Source: Annulohypoxylon bovei var. microspora
Taxonomy: Eukaryota > Ascomycota > Sordariomycetes > Xylariales > Hypoxylaceae
Direction: 5' to 3'
Assembly (NCBI GenBank): GCA_022836615.1
Contig: MU405263.1
Span: forward strand, 124,001-188,000
DNA length: 64,000 bases
This document shows, piece after piece, positions 20,369 through 31,100 of this stretch. Position 1 is the first letter of the stretch. Every line of letters starts with the position of its first letter. A model generated the notes under the pieces. It had not been told where the DNA came from and ran no database searches. It saw only the letters and a program-made list of their open reading frames with translations. The position numbers and the translations under genes are program-made.

Positions 20369-23300
20369 TAAGTGGTCGAGATAAGCGTGGATGAAGGAAA
20401 CACGGCTCTTATAAGGACCGTACTTGTAGGAGAATGTTCAAAACCGGGCCCTCCAATGAACGAGGTAAAACCCTCAGACAAGATGTAGAGCCGCAATCTA
20501 TACACGAATGATGTTAGTAATTCTTTGCGCCTCTAATTATGACGTTGAAGGTAAGGAGATCCGATGAGGTGGTGGGATAAATGATAGTGTGATCCTAGGT
20601 ATATTCGACTGTTATGATACAGGAAAGACTACTACCATTCCCAAGATACCACTTGGTAACTTTACGTGTTTTTGATGTGATGGGAGGCGTGTAGATCAGA
20701 GATCGCGTCTGGACTTGCGTATATGAGATGGGGAAGGTGTTTTAATAGGTAATCAAATGGAAAGGTGTACTTCATTTGATGGATGAGGGTAGTAAAGGGG
20801 AATAACATAGTGAAACATACCTGGAATTTGCGCGGACAGGCTTCCAATGTCAGATAGCCTATGTTCAATAATCAATATTGGTAAATGTGTTGAGGAAATA
20901 AAAAATGTTGGAAGTGGGAAGTTCAATGTTTGTTGTGGGAGAAGAATGGGTTTCTAGAAGAGTGAAGGCAGCCAATTTCTGATTGAAAGGAAAGCTCAGT
21001 AGCCCTAGAAAGATCAAGGTGTTCGGTATGTTTGTGGGTTGTATGTTGTTTTGATTGTTTATATATTCGATCGTAAGGTCGGTGATGGTCGGTTGGGAAA
21101 TCGATGGAGAGAGGCAGACGAGACGGTATGAGATGAGGCGCGAGCGAGGATGGAAGACGGTACTCACACACCAAAAATTCCAAACGAGTGAGAGACGTGA
21201 GCAATCAAGCAACTAGTAGGCATGCAAGATCTTTCGAGACAGATCTGTGAAGGCTATTCTGAAGCATTAACGTGAGCTGAGCGATGTCGAGTTGGTCAGG
21301 TTAGACGTTGAGGTCGAGAACAAGTTGAGAATTATTGAAGAAAGAGAATGGGTAAGATCGGTCTGGGGACGAAATGTTAAAATGTCGTTGCTTCCTTGTG
21401 CAAGTGGTGTATAAGGGAAAAATCTATCTTAGGGCAAACACGACAAGACGCACTTACCAACCCAACTTACGATACAATCAACAACCACGTCATCGCTACC
21501 TAGGTAACAACTTCTACAACCCTGTAACTCCTATCATAGACATCAAGTTTAGTTGGAAATAGCGGCATACTCAGTACTTTCCTTTTATATTTAGGTATGT
21601 AGGCAGGTGCATACAAGCAAAGCACCAACTGATCGAAAATTTATGCATATATCCATGGATTTACCTACTGAGTTGAGTATTTTACAAAGGCACTAAAGGC
21701 AAAGATCATATATATGTGTAGCTAGTCCTCGAGAGTATGTTAGCTTTTCTTATTGATATCCATTTTTCAAAGGAGCACGCCTACAAAAAATATAATAAAA
21801 TAAAATCGTAAAGTCGTATTTAAGGGATCACCACTTCATACTTAGACGCCTACATACACCACCTGTCTCGCATGTCTGGGCATATGTAAACGAACGATAT
21901 TGTATATACGAATAATTGCTATGATTACGCTTCAAATAATAGCAGCGAAGTCAACTGTTATACATATACAGATACAGGATATACATATGTAGGCAGAATA
22001 CATACTCTGCACACAAGTCCCTTAGCATCTATCTCGCCGTACACAATCAGGAGACATATTCAGTGAAGCCAAGATATTACCAACTTTAGGTCTTGATAGC
22101 TTCTACATACCAACTTAAACCGAGGTGATATATATACATAGCACAAAGTAGGCGCCGTAAAGAAGAGTGTGAAAGGTGGTAAGTATTGTTATTATATACT
22201 CTATCTATCTAGTTGAGGTATTCATTCATACTTAAAGGCATATAACACAGTAGCAAGATCACGCCAAGAGGGGGAAATGAATAAGAATAGTGATAATTCG
22301 AAACAGAGTAAAAGGTCGGTAACAGGTATTTATCCCTTTAAAGGAGAGTGGCTTGGTCTTGGTAATGTCGAATCTTCAAATCAGGTATTGAAGTTGGATT
22401 GACCGTAAACTTTGTATATAACTCCTAACGCCTAGATGACCGTGTCTCCATATATTAATAATCATATCACAGCCCCAATAGACTAGGTACACGAGAGAAT
22501 GTCAATAGAGTCGCGTGAGAGAAGCGATGGATACTATGATACCGCAAGATAGATAGAAATATACAAGAAAACACACCTTACTCTGATGGCCTCGTGTATT
22601 TTCAAACCGACGCATGCTTAATACTAATGAACAACAAGTTATAAGATGCGAGAGAAAACGCAATAACCCCCCCTTGCGAGTGATAGTGTATAAACGCCAA
22701 ATCAGTGGATAGGAAAGATGCTGCTCATAACACCAGTATCCCAGATAATCAGCCCAGAAGACAGTCGAGAACCAAGCGCTGAATAAGAGACGTCATAAGT
22801 TGCGACCAGAGAGAGCAACAATGCCAGTAACCTAGGTCCTGGGTGAGAAATGACGGCCAAAGTGACGAGAGTTAGACCCGGCATAACTTGTTTCCGGTTT
22901 GCACTTGTAATACGTATATGCCAGATCCCCATAAAAGTTAACTAACGATCATTAGGTGAGATGTGCGTACGATATGGCCTAGAATACTAGGAAGCTTCAA
23001 ACACCTTACCTATGCTGCTCTCGATAACATCGGCCTTCAAGAGGTTCATGATCAACTACCTCTTGAAGGAGAAAATTGAGATACACATCAGGTCTCTGTG
23101 ACTTTTCGGTTATCAGGGCTCGGCGGGTTCGGAGTCGGCGGCTCTGGCTGAGGTGGCGGTTGGGGCTTGTGCTCTAGAGAACCATCTACCTCTTTAGCGC
23201 TGTCCATTGACAGGAAACTATGATTAGGCTTAGATTGCCCGTGGCTCGAGCAGAAAATCATCGTTTCTGAGTATGTAAAATGTAATATATAAACTTAAAT

Positions 23301-26118
23301 GTGTAGGTATTCACTATCTTGAGCGTCGACGATAGCGATAACGAAGATTATGGTCGTCTAACGAGATATTCGGTAGCGAAGTTTCTCACTGAAGGATCGT
23401 CGCAAGAAAGGCAAGGGAATCAACCCTTTAAAGAGCTTCGTGACCACCGGATCTTTTAGAACCCATCCTCTTCAGAACAACCCCCCACCCCCCAACCTCC
23501 GGGCCTACACTGTTCTAGGTCTTTGATAACTATTGGGCACGGTCATGGAATGTCGAAGAGTCACGCCTTCCTTTCTGGCGTCAACATATGCCTATGAGAA
23601 TGTTTACCGACCCACACACGTGGTGATAGATCGGCATTGAAACCTCTTCAGAGTTTGATTCTCGGCTAGGTGATGGTGTCTTCATCTCGAGACAGCTTCG
23701 AAGGCTACTGGACAGATGACGCCTCAGCGCACAGGCTCCCGAACGTAACCGCCCAAGCGGCCCTCCTGCGTGCGTGCTCTCCTCTCCCTGACGAAAGCTA
23801 GTGAACAGGGGTTCCAAGCGACTGGTGCAACCTTGTAGCTTTGAAATCAAGGTCATTCTGATCACAGGTTATCATGAAAATCACGTAGGCACGCAGGCTG
23901 CCTCCCACGCCGCCGACCTCGCTGCAACCATCCTAAAGGGAGGTCCGCTGACGTCCGGAGGGTTACGACATATGTATAACAAAAGGCTGATATCATCGAA
24001 TCATGGTCCCAACTTCCACCTGACTCGAATGCGGTCCATGGTATATTTGATATATTTTGGTGTATTCGGTGTATTTTTGGCGGAAGACTGAGCCACCTAG
24101 CCAAGAATCAGTTTGGATTGGACGGAAGTGCCCATCTGGTAAGTTTCGGAGAAACGAAGCCGTGCCCCAGATCAGTTGAGCGAAGGAGCGTCAATGGGTC
24201 TGGCCCAGCGACAACCTGGATGGACGGGCAATATCGAGGTTCTACTACCATAGACCGACCCCATAGACTCCATAGTACATCGGCCACGCTACCACGGTGA
24301 TCTCACTGACAGGCGTATTTAACGGGTAACGGTTAACACATAGCCTGGCAGCGTCGCTCGCCTGGGTTCACATTCTGGCCTGTGCCGTGCCAAGTGGTGT
24401 ACGTATGTTTCAGAGTAATCAGTCGGTGGGACCTTGACCACGATCGCCAGGACCAATGCGCGTGGTCCTGTAGGCTATACTGCATACTTAGCAGAGACAA
24501 TCCCAGCACCGCATCGCGGGAGGTGTCGCTGGGCTCTGGGCTCTGCACGCGAGGGCGGGTAGCCTAATATCAAAAGTCAGCCGCATGCCGGGAATGGCTG
24601 GCTGTCAGAACTTTGGACACCGTTGCCGGTTTTCTGGAACTCTTCTTTCTCTCTAGGTGAGCCAAACTAAGCCTCTCAACGTAGCCTTCCACATGTTGAA
24701 TTCATCCGGTAGGTAGCTAGGTAGCTACTACGTAGGTAGGTAGCGGTAACACAGCATACCGTAACAGTTTCGAAAGGAAGAATTCGACCTTAATAACCCC
24801 TATCCCAGTTAGGGTCCCCAACAACCTGGCTGGGCAACTTGGAGCTTTTTTAGAGCCCGGACATGGAACATAGACCCGACAAAGACGGTCTGAGGGCTCG
24901 AAATCGTAAAGCGTTATGCTTGTGATATGGAGACCGATTCCCGAGATAGCGTGTCGCATAAGATACGATATACCTAGGCCCAGACCTAGGTCAAGGTCAA
25001 GTGATATTGTCAATGTTATCTTATCCTAAAAGGTGAACGAATACATAATGGATGTATGTAGGTATGTAGGTTATAGTGTATTAGGTATTATGTATAGAAG
25101 ATCCGATCAGACGCATCAGACGCGAGTAATGTTCGCGCATTTTACGTGCATCAGTACTGAGAGTGGATCCATATTGGCGTCATGGATACCACAATTACGG
25201 ATTCGTACATGGGGGTAACATTTCGGTTAACCCCTTTTTGCTGCTTCTCTGCTTTTCTATCAATGCGAGTGGCAGGTAGGATAGGTACCTCGCTAACTTT
25301 ACCAACCTAACCCATCTCAATCTAGAAGGAACGCTTGGATAAGGTTTTTGGATCACCTGAGCGGGGTACAGAGAAAACCGCGTACGAATAGGAGAAAATT
25401 GTAAGTACCGGCCGTCAAATATGTTCGGTAGGTTGTGCCTGCTGCTGCTGCTGCAGTGTGGCAGATTGCTGAGAGTTTAACTTATCCCTGTAAACTTGTG
25501 GCCATATAAAGCTAGCAGGACGTTGCTTGCAGGACTTTTAGAGAGTCGTTGCCCACTTTGGGCAATGCATGGCTTGTGATAGGCTTGTGATAGGTCTTGA
25601 CTCGCTATACCCTACCCCTCAGCCGGCCAATCCCCGCGACCCCTCGATTTCTTACTTCTAATTCTCCACTAAAGGTTGCTAGGTTCCAAGGTTGTTATAT
25701 GTACATAACCGAAAGCGTAGGGCTGCGTTCGAGAATCCAAGCACTTGGGAGACACACAGTTAGAACAAACACACAACTTCGACAACTCGCTTTCTGTGCC
25801 TCGGTATTGCGTCTGTAATCGACTCCTAGTAAGGACGTTAGCGCAAAACAGAATGTGCGCCATTAAACCGACGGGGAAATGGAGACGATTCGCTCCTCAC
25901 TTCGTCTCCTTCGTCTCCATCACAACTCCAGAATCTATCCGATCTCAGATCACGAAAACCGAACCTGGCGATTGAGAAACATACCATACCAAGAATTATC
26001 CTGAGACGTCTGAACCAGACTTCAGATATCATAACCTCGCGAGAGAGACTCGATACGGCCTGACTAACTAACATCGAAGACTAAAAGAGGGAATCCGAAA
26101 GGAATAAGAGATCGCAAT
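20369..26118. other. 5.7-kb gene-poor intergenic region
   Basis: Largest gap in the window. Both flanking genes point away from it. I see no multi-exon gene with recognisable homology. Contents: pyrimidine-rich minus-strand sequence upstream of the eIF4E-binding gene (20.4-21.3 kb, possibly a long leader), a TACCTAGGTA palindrome at 21497-21506, a 39-codon proline-rich minus-strand ORF at 23088-23207, a dense GTAGGTAG/TAGCTA stretch near 24709-24743 and a short CTG repeat near 25441. Non-coding RNAs cannot be excluded. Confidence 0.5.
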
Positions 26119-27074
26119 ATGGCACCGATTACTCCACACTGGGCCCAGCCCTCGCATCCCGACGTCCAGGACGTGATAATCAACGCGCATGAATTCACGT
26201 CCAAGAGCCTGTCCAAAATCTCGCTACCGCCCTTCGGCATCTTCGCGAAGATGTCCTTCCCCCCGTGCACATCCGCCCCGACCCCGACCTACGCCACCGT
26301 CCAGTGCGGCCGGGACCAGCACCTGAACCTGAACAGCGACCTGCTGTACATCAACCACTCGTGCGAGCCCTCCCTCATCTTCGACACCGCCACCCAGAAC
26401 ATCGTCGCCGGGCCCAACGGCCTGCGACCCGGCCAAGAGCTGACCGTCCGTTAAACCTACCCTACTCTATCTTACCTACCTACCTACCTATTTACCTACA
26501 GGTGAGCCCGTCACTTCCGTCCCGCCTGAGCTTACCTCCGCTATAGTTCTTCTACCCGTCCACAGAATGGCACATGGCCCAGCCCTTCGACTGCATATGC
26601 GGCACGCCCAGCTGCCGCGGCCGCATCAGCGGCGCCAAGGACATGACGCGAGCCCAGCTGGAAGGCGTGTGGCTCAACGGGCACATCCACCAGCTGCTCA
26701 AGGAGCAGGAGCTCGGCCACAAGGAAACTGAACCTGAAAATGGCAGTAGTACCAAGGCCGACGTTCCCCCGACCGCGGCATCCGAAGACGCCACCGCCCA
26801 AGCGCTGAGAAACGCCTTGGGACACGCCGAGAAGGTAGTCGAGGCCGCGAGGATCGCGCTGCAGTCCTACCTCGAGTCCGCGGCGTGGGCAGCGCGGAGT
26901 GCCGGGGAGAATGGCGCGGCAAAGAGCCAGGCCGTAGTCGTCGGCGAGGGGAATGCGAATGGCTTCGGAGAAGTTCACGCCACCCTGGCCGTCGGATTAA
27001 CGAGACGCGGCGTGACGTCACGGGAACTGAGTGGCGAAATGGGCGGCGATACGATCGTAGCCACCGGATCTTGA
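26119..27074 (+). CDS. Small SET-domain protein with post-SET cysteine motif
   Basis: Two exons, 26119-26445 and 26547-27074, 284 aa. Recognisable SET pieces in order: GIFAKM (about 40), LNSDLLYINHSCEPSLIFD with the invariant NHSC (about 74-91), PGQELT/FFYPSTEW across the splice junction with the catalytic-type Tyr (about 105-116), and a post-SET CICGTPSCRG (about 125-135). The stretch between GIFAK and NHSC is only about 40 residues, so the SET fold is compact. The Ala-rich C-terminal third is likely helical. It is probably a protein lysine methyltransferase, but substrate and activity are unknown. The intron must begin at an unusual GTCCGT donor because TAA follows in frame; it contains an internal acceptor/donor pair (26500-26503). 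Confidence 0.8.
26446..26546 (+). other. Candidate recursive-splice (zero-length exon) intron in the SET gene
   Basis: The 101-nt intron starts GTCCGT, carries a TACC repeat, and at 26496-26507 reads CTACAG|GTGAGC: a perfect acceptor abutting a perfect donor. The second part (26502-26546, 45 nt) ends GCTATAG. Two-step removal, or one-step removal from the weak donor, gives the same mRNA joining ACC to TTC TTC TAC. Confidence 0.45.
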
Positions 27075-27483
27075 AGAGATGGGGTAGTATTTCTTTGGTT
27101 ACATCTGGTTAGGTATTTAGGTATTTTCCTTCTCGAATTCAACATTCGCGTAGTAAGTCAGCTCTCAACAGTCTGACCTTGTCCCGTCTCAACGACAGCA
27201 GATAGCACTCATCCAAAGCCCTAGTCACATAAACACATAGGTAACAAATCGGGCCAAACATTAGTTTTTTAAGACCGTTGATTTATAATACATCTGCGTC
27301 GAGCAGCAGGATCTCGAACGCAGAATCTACAAAACTTCTACCTTAGTCTAACAAAATCCGTAACGCGCAAACGCCGTGCTACCGTGAGCATCAAACCTCA
27401 AACAATGAGCTTAAATAAACGTCCATTGCCATCCGTACATGTCATTGATCTCCTATCTGCTCGTGCTATGCCTCTCCTCGATC
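27075..27483. other. Convergent 3' spacer
   Basis: 409 bp between the convergent SET and glycosyltransferase-like gene ends. No feature seen. Confidence 0.5.
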
Positions 27484-29340
27484 TCAACCCTCCGATTCCT
27501 TGTCGTCCCCCCACCGTAGCCAGCCGCTCCCGGGCCTGCTCTCCGCATCGCTCCCCACGCCCCCGGCATATCGGCTCTCCTCTTCCTCCCACTTCATCCT
27601 CTCCATTCTAGCGCGTGCCAGGAACGCTCTTGCGAACCGCCACGCCTCCGTATCAGCCAGGTTCCAGGCCTCGATGGCGCTGCGAACACGCACGTCCTGC
27701 TCGAGCTGGCTCTTAGCGACCTCCTTCGCGCGCTGCAGGAGGTGCGGCTCGTGCGCGAGGTCGTCGATGGTCGGGACCGGACCGTCGGCGGGGTCGCGCT
27801 GGGGCTTAGGTCTGCGCTCGGGGCCCGGGACCGGCGTCTCGGACTTGCCGTCGTCGGTGGCGTTGCCGGGGATGTCGAAGCCGAACCACCAGTCCAGGTC
27901 CTGGGGCACGGATTCCTTCTCCGCGGTCAGCCAGAGCGAGTGCGAGGTCGCGTATTCGCCGGCCACGGCGTCCTTGAACTTGACCACGCGCACGGAGCCG
28001 GATATGCCCGTGCCGAGAAGCTCCTGGAAGACGAGGTACAGCCATTCGTCGCGCTTCTTGATCTCCCGCCGGATGTAGACGATGTCTAGCGTATCCTTGG
28101 AAGAGTCTAGCGTGCGCAGAGTGTATGGATGTGGCACCGTTCCGATAGTGTATAAGCCAGTAGTGTTTCGGTAGCGTGATGGTGTCGCGATTTTCATGGG
28201 ATGCGACGCAACACACGGCGAACACTTCGGGAGGTTCGGCGGACACGATGACGGCATCGGACTTTCACTACAAGTCGCGAGTAGTGTCGCCAACTCCAAG
28301 GCCGGTTCGACCATATGCGTTGTATGAGCCGGCATGGGTTTCAGGACGGCGATTCCGTTGGCGAAAATATCCTGCCATGTATTGTGTAGATGCGAATTAA
28401 TTAGAAGGTTTAAGCTTTTGATGCCCTTCTCATAGCTCGCCGCTGTGTCTTCAGCAACCTTCTGGTATGTCTTCTCGACAGTCTTGGCGTCGTAAAATGC
28501 GAGAGAATCGTGTGATGGGTCAACGAGAAAGGTCTCACTAGTAACAGCGGAGACGAAGTCCTTGACCGTTTTGTTCTTGGGGTTTCGGAGAGCGTGGATG
28601 ATAGCGTCCGCGATCTGAACCTTAGGACCGGCAAATAGAGCGTTATCAAAACCCTCCCATCTTGTTAAACCGGGATACTCTCCTCTTCGCAGGAAAGAGA
28701 GTAATGGGACCTCGCGAGAAGCCATCGGGAACAACAAATAGTGTGCCAAAAGCCCACCGCCCATATTTTCCCATGCTAGCCAGCGCATCATGTCTTTCTT
28801 GAAACCAGGTTCTACATCTAATCTCTGAAGTTCGTCATAGAGCGGGTTGTTCATAGCTTCTGCCGCACTAAGGATGATAGGCTTGAACCCCTGAGCCCAC
28901 CAAGCGCGCCTCCACGTAAGCAACAGCGCACTTTCGGCTTCCTTCGTAGCCTCGTCTCTCTGGAGAGTAGTGTCATAATAACAGTAAACAGGAGCTCTGT
29001 CCTTCAGAGGCGGGAGAAGAGAGCGATTCTCATCTAGTGTAATAGACGAAGAGAATGGGCTTCTCCAATTCCAATTCGAGTACCATGAGCTTCCTCCATA
29101 TGTTGAATTTTTCTGCTCCGGTGGCTTATGCGAAACGGGACGAAAGGGGTTTAAGATGCTCGACGAGAACTTGTCCTTGTACTTCGGTATAGAGAATTTG
29201 TGGTCGGCGATGGACTTGGATAGGCTTGGCCCAGTCGGTATAGCGTTGGGAAGCGTGAAAAGGAGGGTGAACAAGGCGAAAAAGCCAACAAGGACGAGGA
29301 GCAAGGTGACTCGCCGTGGGGCTAGTCGCAACCCGAGCAT
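27484..29340 (-). CDS. Type II membrane glycosyltransferase-like protein
   Basis: Single exon, 618 aa. The N-terminus LAPRRVTLLLVLVGFFALFT is a short basic cytosolic tail plus one signal-anchor (about 11-32), giving a type II (Golgi or ER lumenal) topology. The lumenal part has PVYCYYDTTLQRDEATKEAE, TWRRAWWAQGFKPIILSAAE, NPLYDELQRL, DMMRWLAWENMGGGLLAHYL and later WLYLVFQELLGTGISG. The W-W-A-x-G-F-x-P and R-W-L-A-W-x-N-x-G-G patterns recall GT32/GT-A mannosyltransferase-like folds, but I see no clear DxD motif, so activity is unproven. Several N-glycosylation sequons (NST, NRS, NKT, NTT) fit a lumenal protein. The charged C-terminus is unconserved-looking. I know similar proteins only as fungal hypotheticals. 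Confidence 0.75.
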   Translation of the reverse strand: MLGLRLAPRRVTLLLVLVGFFALFTLLFTLPNAIPTGPSLSKSIADHKFSIPKYKDKFSSSILNPFRPVSHKPPEQKNSTYGGSSWYSNWNWRSPFSSSITLDENRSLLPPLKDRAPVYCYYDTTLQRDEATKEAESALLLTWRRAWWAQGFKPIILSAAEAMNNPLYDELQRLDVEPGFKKDMMRWLAWENMGGGLLAHYLLFPMASREVPLLSFLRRGEYPGLTRWEGFDNALFAGPKVQIADAIIHALRNPKNKTVKDFVSAVTSETFLVDPSHDSLAFYDAKTVEKTYQKVAEDTAASYEKGIKSLNLLINSHLHNTWQDIFANGIAVLKPMPAHTTHMVEPALELATLLATCSESPMPSSCPPNLPKCSPCVASHPMKIATPSRYRNTTGLYTIGTVPHPYTLRTLDSSKDTLDIVYIRREIKKRDEWLYLVFQELLGTGISGSVRVVKFKDAVAGEYATSHSLWLTAEKESVPQDLDWWFGFDIPGNATDDGKSETPVPGPERRPKPQRDPADGPVPTIDDLAHEPHLLQRAKEVAKSQLEQDVRVRSAIEAWNLADTEAWRFARAFLARARMERMKWEEEESRYAGGVGSDAESRPGSGWLRWGDDKESEG

Positions 29341-30565
29341 CGCGCCGTGCTTTCGGAATTATTGGGTGCTAGGATCGATGACAGGTTGCGGAGGTTTACA
29401 AGTATATGTACAATAAAGAAGGGAAAAATCAAAAGATCGTCGAAGCGCTAAAGGATTGCGTGTTGACTATCTGGTAGTAACGAGGTACGGTACGAGGAGG
29501 CCACGCGTGCCACCATAGAGATTCCGTAATGCGTACGTCGAATGAAGGAATGACAGAAATCGAAAATTTCCACGCGTAAATTTAATAGACTCTAGTAGTG
29601 TTATATCATGGCTTTAGAGAAGCCTTTTCCATATGTTTGCGATCTTATCCTGCCTTTAGAACCTAGCTGCCTAGGTAGTCATTCAATACGGACATCCCCT
29701 AATAAGACAGACGGCGGGATGCGTTCAATGGACAGTTTAAAAGTTTAAACGGGAGATCAAATAGGGATGCAGATAGTTTCCACATTGGTGGGGGACACGG
29801 TGAGCTGAAAGCCAAGGATCACATGGGACTGTGGCTGATTTCGTGGCTGATGATTAGGTAGACAACCTTATCTATCAAACCACATCCTCGAGGCACCTCT
29901 TCCCAGATTTATACCTAGGTAATCGGGATCATTCAGTAGCATTTTTATATAATTCCTCATTCCTCAATAGTATACGTATGCATATGGCTCATCAGTATAT
30001 TCATAGACTCTATCGAAAATGGATGACATTAAACTATAGACGTTAAGAGTCTCATTTGAAACCCAGACGCCTGGACTAATTGCCTAGCAGTGGCCTTGTA
30101 GAGTTTAGCGAATAATACCTAGTAGTTCTCATCATTATCTATCTAGTAGCCTTTAATTTTCTATGCTATCAAAGGACAAGACCTCAGTGCCCTGCTAGGG
30201 ATGAATTCGGTATGAATTGGATGAAAGTAAGAAAAGGCATAAATAGAATTCAGGAATAGAAATTGAATTATAAGGCAAATCTGCGAATAAAGTCATGGTG
30301 TCTTTGAAGAATTAGGAGCATAGACCACCTGATAAGTGGTTAGGTACATATAATAGCCCCGCTTAGTACGTTCATGTATTAAATGCATATCTAATTTAAG
30401 ATATGCATCTAAAAGATACTACCCAATTCCAAAGTTTAAATCACGTGTAATCTAATCAAGGCTGCCCACAATGCTGAAGCGAACTTTACAAAATTCATTA
30501 TTCGGCCCCTCCACCTTCAACACTTTCATCTACAACTGCAACGCCAACATCAGAAATCAGACAAC
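29341..30565. other. Divergent intergenic region
   Basis: 1.2 kb between the divergent glycosyltransferase-like and S25 genes. AT-rich. Contains TACCTAGGTA at 29912-29921 and a CACGTG E-box-like hexamer at 30442-30447, about 120 bp upstream of the S25 ATG. Confidence 0.5.
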
Positions 30566-31100
30566 ATGGCACCCGCAGCAACCGGCGCGAAGAAGCAGAA
30601 GAAGAAGTGGTCGAAGTATGTAATCTATCTGATTAATTAATTAATATCAAGTCCTATCAGGATGAATTTCAGCTAACTTTCGCGTCATAGGGGCAAAGGC
30701 AAGTTCCACGAAATTTCGCGATGGGCGCATTTCGAGAGGACATCACGAGGACTCTCGCGCGACGATTTCACGAGCACTTTAGCTAATATTTGCTTATTAC
30801 AGTCAAGGACAAGGCACAGCACGCTGTCCTACTCGACAAGACCACCTCTGAGAAGCTCTACAAGGATGTTCAATCGTACCGCCTCGTCACAGTCGCCACC
30901 CTCGTCGATAGACTAAAGATCAACGGCTCGCTGGCACGAACATGCCTGAAGGATCTTGAGGAGAAGGGCCAGATCAAGCCCATCGTCACGCACAGCAAGA
31001 TGAAGATCTACAGTACGTTTTAACTATAGACTGCCCAGCCAAGCATACGAGTTAAATGCTGACCTTTGATATAGCCCGAGCTGTCGGCGCCTCCGACTAA
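30566..31100 (+). CDS. rps25: 40S ribosomal protein S25 (eS25), with 8-nt microexon
   Basis: Four exons: 30566-30615, 30691-30698 (8 nt), 30803-31012 and 31075-31100, 97 aa. The product starts MAPAATGAKKQKKKWSK, continues GKVKDKAQHAVLLDKTTSEK and ends IYTRAVGASD; this is eS25 throughout. The junction S-K-G-K-V-K-D requires the microexon GGGCAAAG. Intron 1 (75 nt) has a CTAAC branch. Intron 2 (104 nt) starts GCAAGT, so it is a GC-AG intron, with a CTAAT branch and ACAG acceptor. No GT donor gives the same frame. Exon 4 encodes the last eight residues. eS25 is a small-subunit head protein involved in IRES-driven and specialised initiation. Confidence 0.95.
30699..30802 (+). other. GC-AG intron following an 8-nt exon in rps25
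   Basis: The donor GCAAGT matches the strong consensus that GC donors require. It directly follows the microexon GGGCAAAG. The only nearby GT alternative (GTTCCA, four bases downstream) shifts the frame against the conserved VKDKAQ. Confidence 0.85.
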
